This document shows positions 33,403 to 44,467 of a DNA stretch of 64,000 nt, piece after piece. Numbering within the stretch: the stretch's first letter is position 1; every line of letters starts with the position of its first letter. The DNA is from Linnemannia schmuckeri (taxonomy: Eukaryota; Mortierellomycota; Mortierellomycetes; Mortierellales; Mortierellaceae): contig JANATG010000007.1 of the NCBI GenBank assembly GCA_029449235.1, positions 2,046,001 to 2,110,000 on the forward strand, written 5' to 3'. The notes under the pieces were generated by a model, which worked only from the letters and a program-made list of their open reading frames with translations, made no database searches and was not told where the DNA came from. Position numbers and translations under genes: made by a program.

Positions 33403-36030
33403 ATGGCATGGACTAACGCCACATTCGACAACGTCCTCGACGACCTGTCAAGGTATTATAATAACGGCGCTTCTCTTACTTGTCTTCTTGTCTTCTTTTA
33501 TGTCTCTGCTTTGGCTGTTATGGCCATAACGGCATACGCTGCTTAGCTTAGCTGTGCTTAGTCTTTGGTTAAAAAGAGTCATAAGGTCAGAGCCACTTAC
33601 TCATTCGGTTTATTTCTATTATTTTCGACTCTGGCTTCCTTATAGTCGCTTCATCATCAATGTTCCAGACGAGGAACTGGCATCAGTCGAACGCATCTGC
33701 TTCCAAATCGAACAAGCTCACTGGTTCTACGAGGACTTTATTCGCGAGCAGAACCCAGCCCTCCCCAGCTTTAACCTCAAGAGTTTCTCGGCCAAATTCT
33801 TTCAGCACTGCCCTCTCCTTCACGAATGGGCCAACGAACACGAAACCGCATTTGCCAACTTTATGGAATACAAGATCAGAGTGCCCGTCTGCGGCGCAAT
33901 CATCCTCAACGACGCAATGGACAAGGTAACTGTTTAAACGCAATAACAAAACAACAATAGCAAGAAAAGCTAAACAAAAGAAGCAAACCTCCTCCAGCTG
34001 GTTGTCTACTTTGTTTTGTCGGACTCGCTATCGATGAAAGAAAAAAAAGGTGGTATAAGACTCACAATTTCAAACCTCATTATTTTGTGAACCACATTGT
34101 AGTGTATATTGGTCAAGGGCTGGACTGCAAGGTCAGGGTGGGGATTCCCAAAGGGAAAGATCAATAAGGATGAGCCAGATACGTCCTGTGCAGTACGAGA
34201 GGTAATGACAATACTCTTTTTCTTGTGTACTCAACGTTGCATCTTTTCCGAGTCAAATGCTTCCTTTGTCGCCAGTGCACTCGCTCTTTACACCAGGAAT
34301 TACAAAGCAAAGACGCAGCTCTTTTACTTATACAAATGGATTTTGCACTCTCAACTACTTGTATCATGGATCATTGTTATATTTCTGAAACGCTCTTTCA
34401 CTCACACGTGTATGTACACCATCATGTTTAATATCTTTCTTTTCATGGCAATAGGTTTGGGAGGAGACAGGGTTCGATGTTACAGAGAAGATCCGGGACG
34501 AGGACTATGTGGAGCAGACCATCAAGGATCAAAGGATTCGTTTGTACATTATCAAATCTGTCCCTGAAAACACAGTGTTTGAGCCTCAGACACGAAAGGA
34601 GATCAGCGTAAGTGTTTTGTGTAGTCATCGTCTCTTCTATTCCCATCCCTCAAGCTCTGACCAATTTTTGGCGTCTACTCACGGGAGCCCACTACGTTTT
34701 GTTGCATTGGACAGAGCGCTTTTATTGTTTTGAAGTCCTTGGACTTACATGACACTCTTCCTAACTCTTCTCATGTGTCATATCACTCTCAATTTTGTTT
34801 TTAGAAAATCGAGTGGCATTATATCGCAGACTTGCCCACATCCAAGCCCAAGCCGATTGAGAAGGGTACACACTCTGGTCGGGAAAGCGGAACCGAACGA
34901 AGCAACGGCATCAAGAACCCTAGCCGTTACTACATGGTGACCCCTTTTGTTCAGTAAGTCGACAAGCCAGCAAGATCGGAAGGAGTATAATTAGCCATTG
35001 GTCGCAGAATTTGGTATTTGGGCCAGTGTACTGACAAGGGTACTGCTTTGATACCTGCCTTTTCATTTACAGCAAGCTGAAGAATTGGATTATTACTCAA
35101 AGACGAAGCAACAAGCGCGGTAACAACAAGGGCCAGCACAATCAGTTAGCCCATCTTCAATCGCAGGGTAATGACAGTAGTACCTCGACAGGATCTCACC
35201 AACCTCAGCACTCGTCCAACCGTCATCAGACAGGCGTGCCGATCATTTCTTCCTCCGAGGCTCGACTAGACTCGGAGGTGTTGAAGAACATGTTGGGCAT
35301 TGGCAAACCCATGGCGTTCTCTCAGGAGTCTACACCTATTCACCATCAGCAGGGGCAACATCCTGCTCACCAATCGCCCCCTTTGTCACGGAACGCCAGG
35401 GACAGCAGCGAGTCCTTGAAGGCTCTGTTGGGGATTCAGGGAGGCGTTAATATGCTCAACGCAGACGGGATCGCTACAGGATCTCCTGTCATTCAGTCGT
35501 CGACGGCATACTCCAGCCATCCTGTCTCTATGCCATCATCAACGACGTCCAACTCTTCTGCCTCTGTTCCTTTCCAGAATGGTAGTGACGCATTGAAGGC
35601 CATGCTCGGGATCCCAACGCAGTCCAACAGCCCTTTGCTTCATCCCAGTCATTTGACGGCTCAGCATGGAGGCTCGCCTTTGATGGCGAATGCCGGTGTA
35701 GTGATGGCCAACGGTAACAACAACGGCAACCGCGGATCATCTGGAACAAACTATTCACCACAGCTCCAACATGCATCAGCGGTAAATTCACCTATGCGTG
35801 CTCAGAATGGACCCGTGGATCTGTTGGCGCTTTTGAAGGGTGGTAGTGGGGGAGGAGGAGCCGACGGTCTTCAGAACATCAACGGATACAATGGCATGCA
35901 CCATGCCGGAACAGGAAACGGAGTTGGCACCAACAACAACAACGGAGTTTCGCCTAGCCCTGGTCATGTCCCTGTGACCAAGCCCAAGACCATGCAAAAC
36001 TTTACTTTTGACATGGAGGCTTTGTTCTAA
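33403..36030 (+). CDS. DCP2: mRNA decapping enzyme Dcp2 (Nudix hydrolase)
   Basis: Catalytic subunit of the Dcp1-Dcp2 complex that removes the m7G cap before 5'-3' mRNA decay in cytoplasm and P-bodies. Six exons: 33403-33452, 33646-33925, 34103-34201, 34455-34607, 34805-34953, 35073-36030; 562 aa. N-terminal regulatory domain (Dcp1-binding) residues about 10-95 with SRFIINVPDEELASVERICF and QAHWFYEDFIRE. Nudix box residues 128-150: GKINKDEPDTSCAVREVWEE then TGF, with catalytic Glu146/Glu147. Box B region follows (EQTIKDQRIRLYI, KIEWHYIADLPT). The C-terminal half is disordered, rich in Ser/Asn/Gln/His, and carries four leucine motifs (VLKNMLGI, LKALLGI, LKAMLGI, LLALL) like the helical leucine-rich motifs that bind Edc3. 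It ends with FTFDMEALF. Head-to-tail after the kinase gene. Confidence 0.97.
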
Positions 36031-36395
36031 GGGTGAGATGCTTTTCTTCCATGCTTGTTTTTTTTTGCTTGTCAAGAAGAGGCTTTTTGCCTTGATCCTG
36101 TTGTATAAAAAAAGAGTGCGAGACTAGAGGAAGAAAGGCAGGCAGGAGTGCACGCACAAACTCGTCCCTTCTTAGCAAGGGAGAACGAGTGCAGGTTGTC
36201 TCTCATTTTTTACCTTCTTTCTCGGACTCTTTTTTTGTAATAATAAAAACCACATTACATTACATAGCAAGCGAACCATGTCATGGAAGATCAAGAAAGT
36301 ACAAAAAAAAATACAAGGCATATTTTTTCAAAGAGAAATAGTATGGTATTTTTTTTTGAGATTCTAACCTATGTGTAAAGGGGAGAAAAAGGGGG
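36031..36395. terminator. Shared 3' region of convergent Dcp2 and Q/H-rich genes
   Basis: 365 bp between two convergent genes. It contains TTTTTTTTGC at about 36059 and an AATAAAAA-type polyadenylation signal at about 36240-36248 for the + strand gene, plus T-rich sequence at about 36324-36355 that reads as A-rich on the minus strand. No coding signal. Confidence 0.4.
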
Positions 36396-39300
36396 TTAGA
36401 GAATGATGGAGAGGAGTGCAGACTGGACTTTGTAGAAGTGGTTTGTGCCTTCGAGTAGAAAGAGGAAGACAAAAAAGAGGGCGAGCATCAGCAGGCCCGA
36501 GATGCCGTATGTCTCTGTGAACGAGGCTGTTGCAGATCCGGACCCTGTTGGGAGGATTACGCTGTTTGGGGAACGGGTAGAAAAGTCGAGGTTATGGTGG
36601 TTGCTCTCGGAGGAGGAGGTTGGTGAGGAGTATGGGGATGAGGATGAGGGCGAGTGAGAGCCATTGTTCTCATTGTTGTTGTTGTGAGTTAGGGCTGTTC
36701 TACGGCGGGCGTGGGGTTTGGATTTGTTAGAGGTCGATGAGGTGGGGTTTGATTTTGTGGAAGATGTGTAAATGATGACTTGGGGGTCGAGTTGTTGCAG
36801 CGATATGATTTTCTGTTGTTGCTGGTAGTACTGTTGGTGTTCTTTGTCTTGTGATTGATGCATATTGAGGCGGAGACGGGCTTCTTTGCGGTGCTGATCT
36901 GTTGTTGAAGAGTTACGAAGGGCGCGTTTACGGGACAGGTTGCTGCGGCTCCTCAGCATGGTCCAATAGGTACTTGGTTTTTCCTCCTCTTCGCCCTCAA
37001 AGTCGTCGCTAGTCTCGGTATCTTCACTCCCTTCACCGTCCTCGTAGTCGTCCTCGGAGTACATTTTTCCTCCACCGCGTTTTCGTATCCTTGATGAAGA
37101 GGACAAAGCCCTGCTTTCGCTTTGTTGCTGTTGTTGAACGGAGCCATTAATTCGTCTTTGGTTGTCGTGGCCCAGTTCAAGTTCCTCAAGCCGTCTACTA
37201 GAGCAGCACATGTTGCGTTCTGAGACTGAGAATGAGGGCTTTGATGACGATGGCGAAGACGAAGCGGTGGATTTGGTGGGGGAAATTTTTGTGAGGGATA
37301 CGAGGGAAGAGAGGGATTGTGGCCATGGCAGACTTGTTGATTTTTTCTTTGTCACCGGCATCGGCTTTTCGTTCCATACCTCCATCCCCATATCCTCCTC
37401 ATCGCTCCAACTCCTACCACAAGCATCTCTCCACCTTGCTGCCGGAGCAGGAGTAACGAAAGCAGCTGCAGAGTACATATACCGCCCCAATCTTGAGGGC
37501 TTCTTGGGCCGGAACTCAAACCCGGACTGAGCAGGGGACCCAAATCCATTTCGTTTCGGTTGTGCGCCCGTTGAGGGGCCGGGGGCACGAGGCATCTCGG
37601 CACGGAGACGACCGTATTGAGCGAGTTCAGCTTGGGTCATGATCATTTTCATCATGACGTATCTCCGGATGGGTTGGTGGGAGTGCAGGTGGTGAGCAGC
37701 GTGGACGTAGAGTCGGGCGAGGTCTTTAGAGGAGATTGTGGAGAGCAGTTGGCTGGCTAGGGCTGAATCAGGGAGTTGAAGACGAGGTTGGTGATACCGG
37801 TGTTGGCGGTGGCGTCTTTGTTGATATTGGTGGTTGTTGTTGTTGAGTTGGTTTTTTGTTGTGATGTGGGCAAGGCTGTGGCGGTGGTTGAACCAGGGCA
37901 AAGAGGATGTAGTATCATCGCTGGCGGAAGTGGGGCCTGTTTTTGTCACGGATGGGGCGATCAAAGGTGGAGACGGTGCGCTGGATGGGGATGTCAACAA
38001 GGCATCGTTGCTGTTGTTATAGTTGCTCGAGACGCTGAGAGGGGGTAACAACGAGACGATCTGTGCGAATGGAGGAGATGGTAGTTCAGACTGTTCAATC
38101 TCTGGGGTTAACATAGGAGGCGAAGGAAGAGAAGCAGCAGCTGCAGACTTGGTCAGTCCTTGGAGGTGTTGCTGTTGTTGTTGCTGTTGGTAAAGATGGT
38201 GGTCCATGGTTGGGTGAGGGAGTGTTAATGGTGACAAAAGGACCATTGATGCAGAGCCAGCGTTGGACGATAGAGAAGCCGTCTCACCACTTGAAGAAGA
38301 TGAGGGATTACATTCATCCTGAAGAATCACTGCGGTAGAAGACTCTTGAGGGTGGTGGTGATGATGGTGGTGGACGTAGAGATGGATTGCCAGACTGGAG
38401 GGGGACTCTGATGAGGTGGTGGATGGGACAGGGGATGGTAAGTGCTGCTGGTTCTGGTTCTGGGTCACGATAGGGGCGGCTACTACCACCTTGTCTCGCT
38501 GCTGCTGTGTTGATCTTTGTTGATGTTGCTGAGGAGAAGAAATGGAGTGGACTATATCCTTGGGAATGAGGATAGGGGGTGGGACCAAGCGCTGAGGCCT
38601 GGTGGGTTTGGGCGATACCATGAGTCCGGTATGAGGGGTCGAGGGGCGTTGTAATCCTTGATCGAGTGCCGACATGAGTGCGTCTGATGCTGCTGTTGTT
38701 GTTAAAGAAAATCCTGAGGTTGTTGTTGAAGAGGAAGATGAAGTGGTTAGATCGTCGACAGAGTCGTGTAAGGGTGGGAACATGGCCTCGAGACGACTCA
38801 TATCCGCGCGACTATAACGCTGATGTTGTTGTTGATGGTGGTTATGCTGGATCTGGTTACTATGGAGACGGTTGTGCTGGGTTTGGTGGCTGTGATACGG
38901 AGGATATTCATATGCACCAGATGCACCTCCGCTTTGCTCAAAATGTCGTTGATTTAGCTGTTGCTGATGTTGTGGGCTCACTTGCAGGAAAGAAGGAGGC
39001 ACAGAAGGATGCTGGTTCGTCCTGGCAATGATTGCAGGTGACGATGGCAGAGATGACAGAGAGGTCGATTTTGTGGAAGTGGCGAAACGCTGGAGGTTGT
39101 GTTCACGACTAGCAACAGCATTATAATTCTGCAATCGATCGTCTTTTTCTTCTTCCGCCGTCGTCCGTCCATAGTTGACCTGTTCTTGCTGGAGGTACTG
39201 CTGTTGCTTTGGCCGCACGATTCCATCCTGCTGGTAATGTTGGCCATTGCTGCTATTATGTCGACCTTGTGATCCATTGAGGTGAACCAATTGCTGATAC

Positions 39301-39467
39301 TGTTCGTCTAAGTCCGAGTTCCGATCGTCCAAGAGCATAAGATCATCACCATTGCCATTGATATGTTGAGCTGTCGAGTTGTTGCTGCTGTTGTTAGTTC
39401 GGTCGAACCTTTCTAGGTAGTTTTGAGCCAGGACGCAGCGTGGGATTGATTGGCTGACCGACTGCAT
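36396..39467 (-). CDS. Q/H/S-rich intronless orphan with C-terminal membrane anchor
   Basis: Single-exon 1,023-aa protein with no recognised domain. Start at the ATG 39467 (MQSVSQSIPRCVLAQNYL); the frame stays open upstream through a lysine-rich tract but without an ATG. Most of the chain is low complexity: Gln, His, Ser, Pro and Asn runs. A more ordered basic core lies at roughly residues 600-740 (LYVHAAHHLHSHQPIRRY, MTQAELAQYGRLRAEMPRAP, GFEFRPKKPSRLGRYMYSAA, ARWRDACGRSWSDEEDMGM), followed by an acidic stretch (DYEDGEGSEDTETSDDFEGE). The last 39 residues hold one hydrophobic segment, GLLMLALFFVFLFLL (about 991-1005), so it is probably tail-anchored in ER or another membrane. The length of open frame free of stops argues for a real gene; function unknown. 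Confidence 0.75.
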   Translation of the reverse strand: MQSVSQSIPRCVLAQNYLERFDRTNNSSNNSTAQHINGNGDDLMLLDDRNSDLDEQYQQLVHLNGSQGRHNSSNGQHYQQDGIVRPKQQQYLQQEQVNYGRTTAEEEKDDRLQNYNAVASREHNLQRFATSTKSTSLSSLPSSPAIIARTNQHPSVPPSFLQVSPQHQQQLNQRHFEQSGGASGAYEYPPYHSHQTQHNRLHSNQIQHNHHQQQHQRYSRADMSRLEAMFPPLHDSVDDLTTSSSSSTTTSGFSLTTTAASDALMSALDQGLQRPSTPHTGLMVSPKPTRPQRLVPPPILIPKDIVHSISSPQQHQQRSTQQQRDKVVVAAPIVTQNQNQQHLPSPVPSTTSSESPSSLAIHLYVHHHHHHHPQESSTAVILQDECNPSSSSSGETASLSSNAGSASMVLLSPLTLPHPTMDHHLYQQQQQQQHLQGLTKSAAAASLPSPPMLTPEIEQSELPSPPFAQIVSLLPPLSVSSNYNNSNDALLTSPSSAPSPPLIAPSVTKTGPTSASDDTTSSLPWFNHRHSLAHITTKNQLNNNNHQYQQRRHRQHRYHQPRLQLPDSALASQLLSTISSKDLARLYVHAAHHLHSHQPIRRYVMMKMIMTQAELAQYGRLRAEMPRAPGPSTGAQPKRNGFGSPAQSGFEFRPKKPSRLGRYMYSAAAFVTPAPAARWRDACGRSWSDEEDMGMEVWNEKPMPVTKKKSTSLPWPQSLSSLVSLTKISPTKSTASSSPSSSKPSFSVSERNMCCSSRRLEELELGHDNQRRINGSVQQQQQSESRALSSSSRIRKRGGGKMYSEDDYEDGEGSEDTETSDDFEGEEEEKPSTYWTMLRSRSNLSRKRALRNSSTTDQHRKEARLRLNMHQSQDKEHQQYYQQQQKIISLQQLDPQVIIYTSSTKSNPTSSTSNKSKPHARRRTALTHNNNNENNGSHSPSSSSPYSSPTSSSESNHHNLDFSTRSPNSVILPTGSGSATASFTETYGISGLLMLALFFVFLFLLEGTNHFYKVQSALLSIIL

Positions 39468-41544
39468 CTTTCGACTTTCTTTCTGCTCTTGGTTCTCTCT
39501 CACTCTTTTCTTTCTTTTTTTTTTTTTTTTTTTTTTTGGCTTTTTGGCTTTTTGGCTTTTTGCCAATATGAGAGAGAGAGAGAGAGAGGGAGAGAGAGGT
39601 TAGGGTATTGTCATGGCGGACAGGGTATATACTGCCAGTGTTAGCACTGAGCATGGTAGGTGTTGGTTACCTTGACCGTAGAAGGGAGCTTGGTGGCTGG
39701 TGAGCTCAAGAGACAAGCTGGTGCTCGAGCGCGTGTCCAAGCGGAAATGAACGAAGAGGAAGTTGGTTAGGGAGTCAGGGGCAGGGACAGGGACAGGGGT
39801 AAGGGTCCAGAGGCACAGGGTATAGTTGGCGGCTCAAAAGGAAAAAGGCTGTGCGTAGGTCTATGTTTCTTTTCAGTTGAGGTAACTTTTCAAAAAGCTA
39901 GCTGGAAAGAGAAGAGCGAATCGCGGTCAACGAAAGCAATGGAGGGGTTTACAGGCACGGAAAGAAAAAAGAAATGAGAGCGAAAAGGAACAAGAGTGGG
40001 GAAAAGAAAAACGAAAGCAGGAGTACAAAAAAAGGAGAAGAGAGAAGAAGAAGAGAAAGAAGAGAAAGAAGAGAAAGCGAGAATTGGAAGAGTAGATGGT
40101 GCAGAAAAGAAAAAGAGAAGCGACAAAGAGATAGGACACTAGAGTAACAAGGGAAGATATATTTAAAGGATTCATATTCAATCCGACAATGTAGATTGAG
40201 CAAGTGTGATGGAGGGGTATGTAGGTTAGTATGAATGGTGCGCGTTATAGATATGTCCCTCCTGTTCGTTGAGTTGGGACATGTTCGAAGGAAGGGAGAG
40301 GGAGCTTTCATCTTCTAGCCTAACTAGGGTAAGTGAAGACACTTTTTTTTTTTTTTTTTTTTTTTAATTCCAATCTCGATCGTCTCTACCCCGCTCATAC
40401 CCACATCTACACACAAAAACATAGTTATACCTATACACGTAGGCATATATAGTGGTATCCCCTTTAACGCATGATGATCTATTACAAGAGAGGCATGAGG
40501 GTTGGCTAGGAACAAACAACAGAAGAGCAGAAGAAAAAAAACTTGAAAGTAAGTGGAATGTGGGATTTCAGTTGCAATTAAAATGAATTGTCCCTTGTTT
40601 CTTTCTCTCGCTTACCCTCGACTTCCCGCTTTTTCTCTTTCTTTGCTGCTTTTCCTTGTCACTCTCACTTCCTTGAAGGATAATGAAACCCCTGGCCGCC
40701 TTTTTTTCCTTCTTTGTCTTCTTGATTTCTTTTCTGATCATCAAAAAAGTCTGTTAAACAAAAAGGAGGGCTACAAATAAATGTACCCACTCTTACACGT
40801 CAAGGCTGTCGAACAAAAGACCGTTTTTCTCTTGCGCAACAAAAAGTCTTTTACATCGCGTGTGCAAAAGCTCCCTTTTTGTTCTTTTAACGTCTTTGTC
40901 TGTTGGGTGAAAGACGTAGGGAACGGCAGGAAGCTAGTTAATCTGGGAACTTGAGAGTGAATGAAAAAGAAAGCTGGAAAGTAATTGAGGCATAACTCTA
41001 AGGCACTTTGATGACTCTACAACCTTTAATGTGTGTTTTGTGTTATTCTTGGACTCGTTCTTGTATCTGGATTGGAGTATTTTCGTCAAAAAGTGCGGAT
41101 GGTTTTTACTCGCATAGTTATGGCGAATTGTTTAAATCCAATTATCTGCCATGCCATATTTTGCAAGGTGAGAGAAAGATTCAGTAATGGCTTATTGCTC
41201 TGTAACGAGAACACAGCGTCAAGACAGGCATGGTGAGGTATGCAACATCATCCATGATCCAATGTTGCCCTTCTGCAGAAACCATGTCAAACGCGAAATT
41301 GGCCCCTTCTGGTAGTTTGGAAGCAGTCCCTGACAAGAGTCGACATTTTCAGGAACAAACGTAACGCGTCCAGTGGGTGAGATAGACTCGGCGACAAAAC
41401 ACCAACTGACTCCGAGCTTACTTTTGTTTCTTTCTTCCTTTACATACCCTCTCCACCGTCTGTCGCATGCCGGACATCAGCAATCACCACGACGATCAAC
41501 ATCCGTTCACGGACACATCCCATACCACCTTGGCAGGGGCAGGA
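39468..41544. other. Long intergenic region with simple-sequence tracts
   Basis: About 2.1 kb. The part next to the Q/H-rich gene is its probable promoter and leader: on the minus strand it is CT-rich, seen on + as (AGAG)n at 39570-39598 and GAAAGAAGAGAAAG repeats at 40030-40080. Four GGCTTTTT units lie at 39538-39563, and a 25-base T run at about 40341-40365. Between 40370 and 41540 no gene is supported on either strand. Confidence 0.45.
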
Positions 41545-44116
41545 ATGGGTCTTCTCGCGCAAATACCCCTGGAGTGTCTCCAGTCCATGCCCCAAGCACT
41601 TGCCCATCAGGGCGACATCTCTGCATTGGCCACCTCCTTCGTGTCAACAAGCACATCGCATCCATCACCTTCCCCTACCTCTACCGCGATCCCTTTCAGC
41701 ACTCCTTTCACCAAATGAAAGCCAACGAGGGCGACCCCGACCATTTGGTCACAATGGACCGTCTCCTTCAGATGTTACTTTCACACTACTACACAGCAGC
41801 AGCGGTCGACGTTGATGATATCCCCAAAGTCGTACGTCTCCCCTTCAATCTTGCCGCCTACAGGAATGCTACTATTACCGCCATCACCAGCTCACTGGAC
41901 TACGCCGCTCACGTTCGTCATATCAGCTTGGAAGACTGGGCATTCACAAATATATCCTTCTCCATTTCGATGCTGCCACCCGATGTGCAGGAATATATCG
42001 ACGAACCAGAGTTTATGGCTTTCTATCCCGTGGACCAGTTTCTGCCCGAATATGAACGTTACAATAGTCAGCAGGCTTTTCGTCAGCGATGTCTTCGAGT
42101 GATGCTTCACCGGGAAGTGACCTGGATGCTCGCCAACCCTATCCTCGAGCAACTCCAAACGTTGGCCATTCCGGTTTCCGACGTTACTCGATACCTTAGC
42201 GTACTTGACCGACTTGGGCGACTGGAGTGTGTTCGATTTGTGTTGGACGAGATCTATGACTGTCACCCAGAGGAAGCCACGGGAGCTACAGAGGAATGGA
42301 GCTCTAAGACGCGGGAACATAAAAACAAGTCCATGGGATTTTTGGTACGGTTTGTCGAAAATCATACGCAATTGTTCAAAGGCCAACTCAGGGTTGCTAC
42401 TTGCCACCCTAGTTCCGTTTGGTTGTGGAGTCGTCAGGCTTGTCCTGCGGATGTCCAGTTCAAGTTTCTTCAGTTGTTGCCCTCGCTTCACAAACCAACG
42501 GCCCTCAATATCCGCAACGCGGTGCAATTTGTGGCACATCCGCTCACGACAGATCTTGGACACGTTGAGGAAATTGTCATGATGCCGTCTCCCGGACCCT
42601 TACTCGATCGACTTTGCCACATTCGACAGTTCTTGCCGTGTTGCCAATCTGCGAAGCGTATGCACTTAGTCTCGCTTGGCAAGGGCACCTTCAAGTGGGC
42701 GGTCGAGGAGAAGCGGATCGTCATGGATGGCATGGGCGGCAACACACTCAGCAATGGTGGACGAGGCTCAGCATCCCTGCTGGACAACGATCGACCTGCC
42801 TTCCTGCAACACGATCTAGTAGCACTAGATGACGTCTGGATCAATAATATAAGGGACGGCTCTACTGACGAGGTGGACGACATTGCCATCGCCTTCAGCC
42901 AGACTCTCGCCGACTTCAGAGTGACCTTTACAATGTCTGCACAAGCTATACCACCCACATTTCATTTCGGGAGAGGATGGGTCGACATGCCGGTCTTGAA
43001 TCGCCTATTATTGGAGACCGTAACAGCTCGGATGGTACTCGATCGGGAGTTACTTGTACATTGTCCCAATGTGACTTTTGTATTGTTGGGCGACAGGACG
43101 TTCGACTATCGGTGTCAGGATATTGTGCCATGCCTTCCAGCGCAGCCCTCTCGACTGGTCACATTACGACTTTATGGATGGAGTGCGCTGACGTTTCACT
43201 CGGACACGCTTTACTCGACCTCAGAACTCCGTACTCTGGAAGTGCGGATGACGCCTCGATTCAGCGACGTTGACGTACAGGATCAGTATTTTATTCCACC
43301 AGTGGAGGAGTTAAACCGGTCCTGCAACATTTACATCACAATAACGACGGTAACGGCAACAAGTTCGCCGTTACAGGAACGACAACAACGGCTGCTGCTG
43401 CTTGGGAGGGGACTCCTCAAATCACACGACCACGCTGGACATGGGACTGACAGTTGCCTCACCTCACGCAGCTACGACTATGTGGTGAATTTGCGTATTT
43501 CTTTGAGTTTCGGATGCTGCGAGGATGTCCGGCCTTGAGTTTACTCCACCTGCGTACGTTCACGCCTGGTCGAACGCACACGCGGACACTCTCCATGGCC
43601 AACCTCATTTCTCCAATCAACGACAACAACAGCAGCGAAGACATCGGAGGTGACGATGACGAAGACGACGACAACTCTTCCTCACGTCAACAATCGCCGC
43701 CACCCCCATCAACGAAAGCATTATCAGCAGCAACAGAGCGCATTATTCTTCCAGCTCTTACGGATCTGCAGCTGCTCGGGAACTGGATCATCGAAGACGA
43801 CTTTCTCTTCGAATTCTTGGCAGTGACATTCCCCAAACTGGTGTATCTTGATTTGCTAGGGCCGACATGTTTCACTCTCTGGGCTCTGTTCAGTGTTGCC
43901 AGAGCTGTGCCCGTGCCCTGGAAGTCGCTCCACGTGTTTATGCGTGAGCCTCCAAGAGATCAGTGGGCAGAGTTGGGTCTGTGGTCCTTGACAGAGTGGA
44001 CTGATGAGAGGAAGGTTCTTCCTATGTATCTGCGGTTCAGTGTGGATAGGGAGTATGAGTATGTTGTTCTGCGGGACCCTGGTGTGAGTGTCGCTGCCGC
44101 AAGTGCGAATGAGTAA
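41545..44116 (+). pseudogene. F-box/LRR-like protein, family 2, copy 3 (two frameshifts and a nonsense codon)
   Basis: Colinear with the intact family 2 gene on the minus strand at 61366-63912. The F-box starts MGLLAQIPLECLQSM at 41545 (an in-frame ATG at 41467 would add 26 aa). A one-base loss near 41630-41635 shifts the frame between DISALA and the HLLRVNKHIASITFPYLYRD block, which then stays open to about 43330 (VEELNRSCN). A second shift at about 43330-43365 leads to the C-terminal frame, where TGA at 43448-43450 replaces a Trp of the RPRWTWDW motif; after it the C-terminus (EFAYFFEFRMLRGCPALSLL, DLQLLGNWIIEDDFLFEFLA) is open to TAA at 44114-44116. Long open stretches with good homology mean decay is recent. 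Confidence 0.8.
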
Positions 44117-44467
44117 TAAATAAGTAGAATGTGTCTTTTTGTTTGACGGAAGGAATAGATTACCTTTTCGTTTTTGAGCCATAGTATGAGGTAACAACAA
44201 AAATGACAAAGTGGCACTTTTCATGCCACATGTTTTTGACGTGTTCTTTTTTCGTTGTTCGCAGGGGTAGATTAGCCATTAATGAGGGCTAGTAGGGAGC
44301 ATCAGTAAAAGAAGAATGACTTTTAGGATGCGTCATATCAATAAAGGTCATCTGTGCGCGTCTTCTTATATCCTCCCCTTTTATGTGGCAGGCAAAGCTA
44401 AAAGTGTAGTTTCTGTGCGAGAGCTGCGCAGGAGAGTACCGTCACTATTCGGTGCTCTTAGTCGTCC
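44117..44467. other. Spacer between two convergent F-box pseudogenes
   Basis: 350 bp, no gene. A TATATCC and AATAAA-type motif are present (44340-44375) but cannot be assigned to a functional gene, as both neighbours are broken. Confidence 0.35.

Noticed and set aside
32706..33546. Long open frames upstream of and across Dcp2 exon 1
   Set aside because: They translate the CT-rich leader. The Dcp2 start at 33403 is fixed by the conserved N-terminal domain after splicing.
39468..39566. Lysine-rich N-terminal extension of the Q/H-rich protein
   Set aside because: It begins at TTG and comes from a T homopolymer and GGCTTTTT repeats on the + strand; the first ATG is at 39467.
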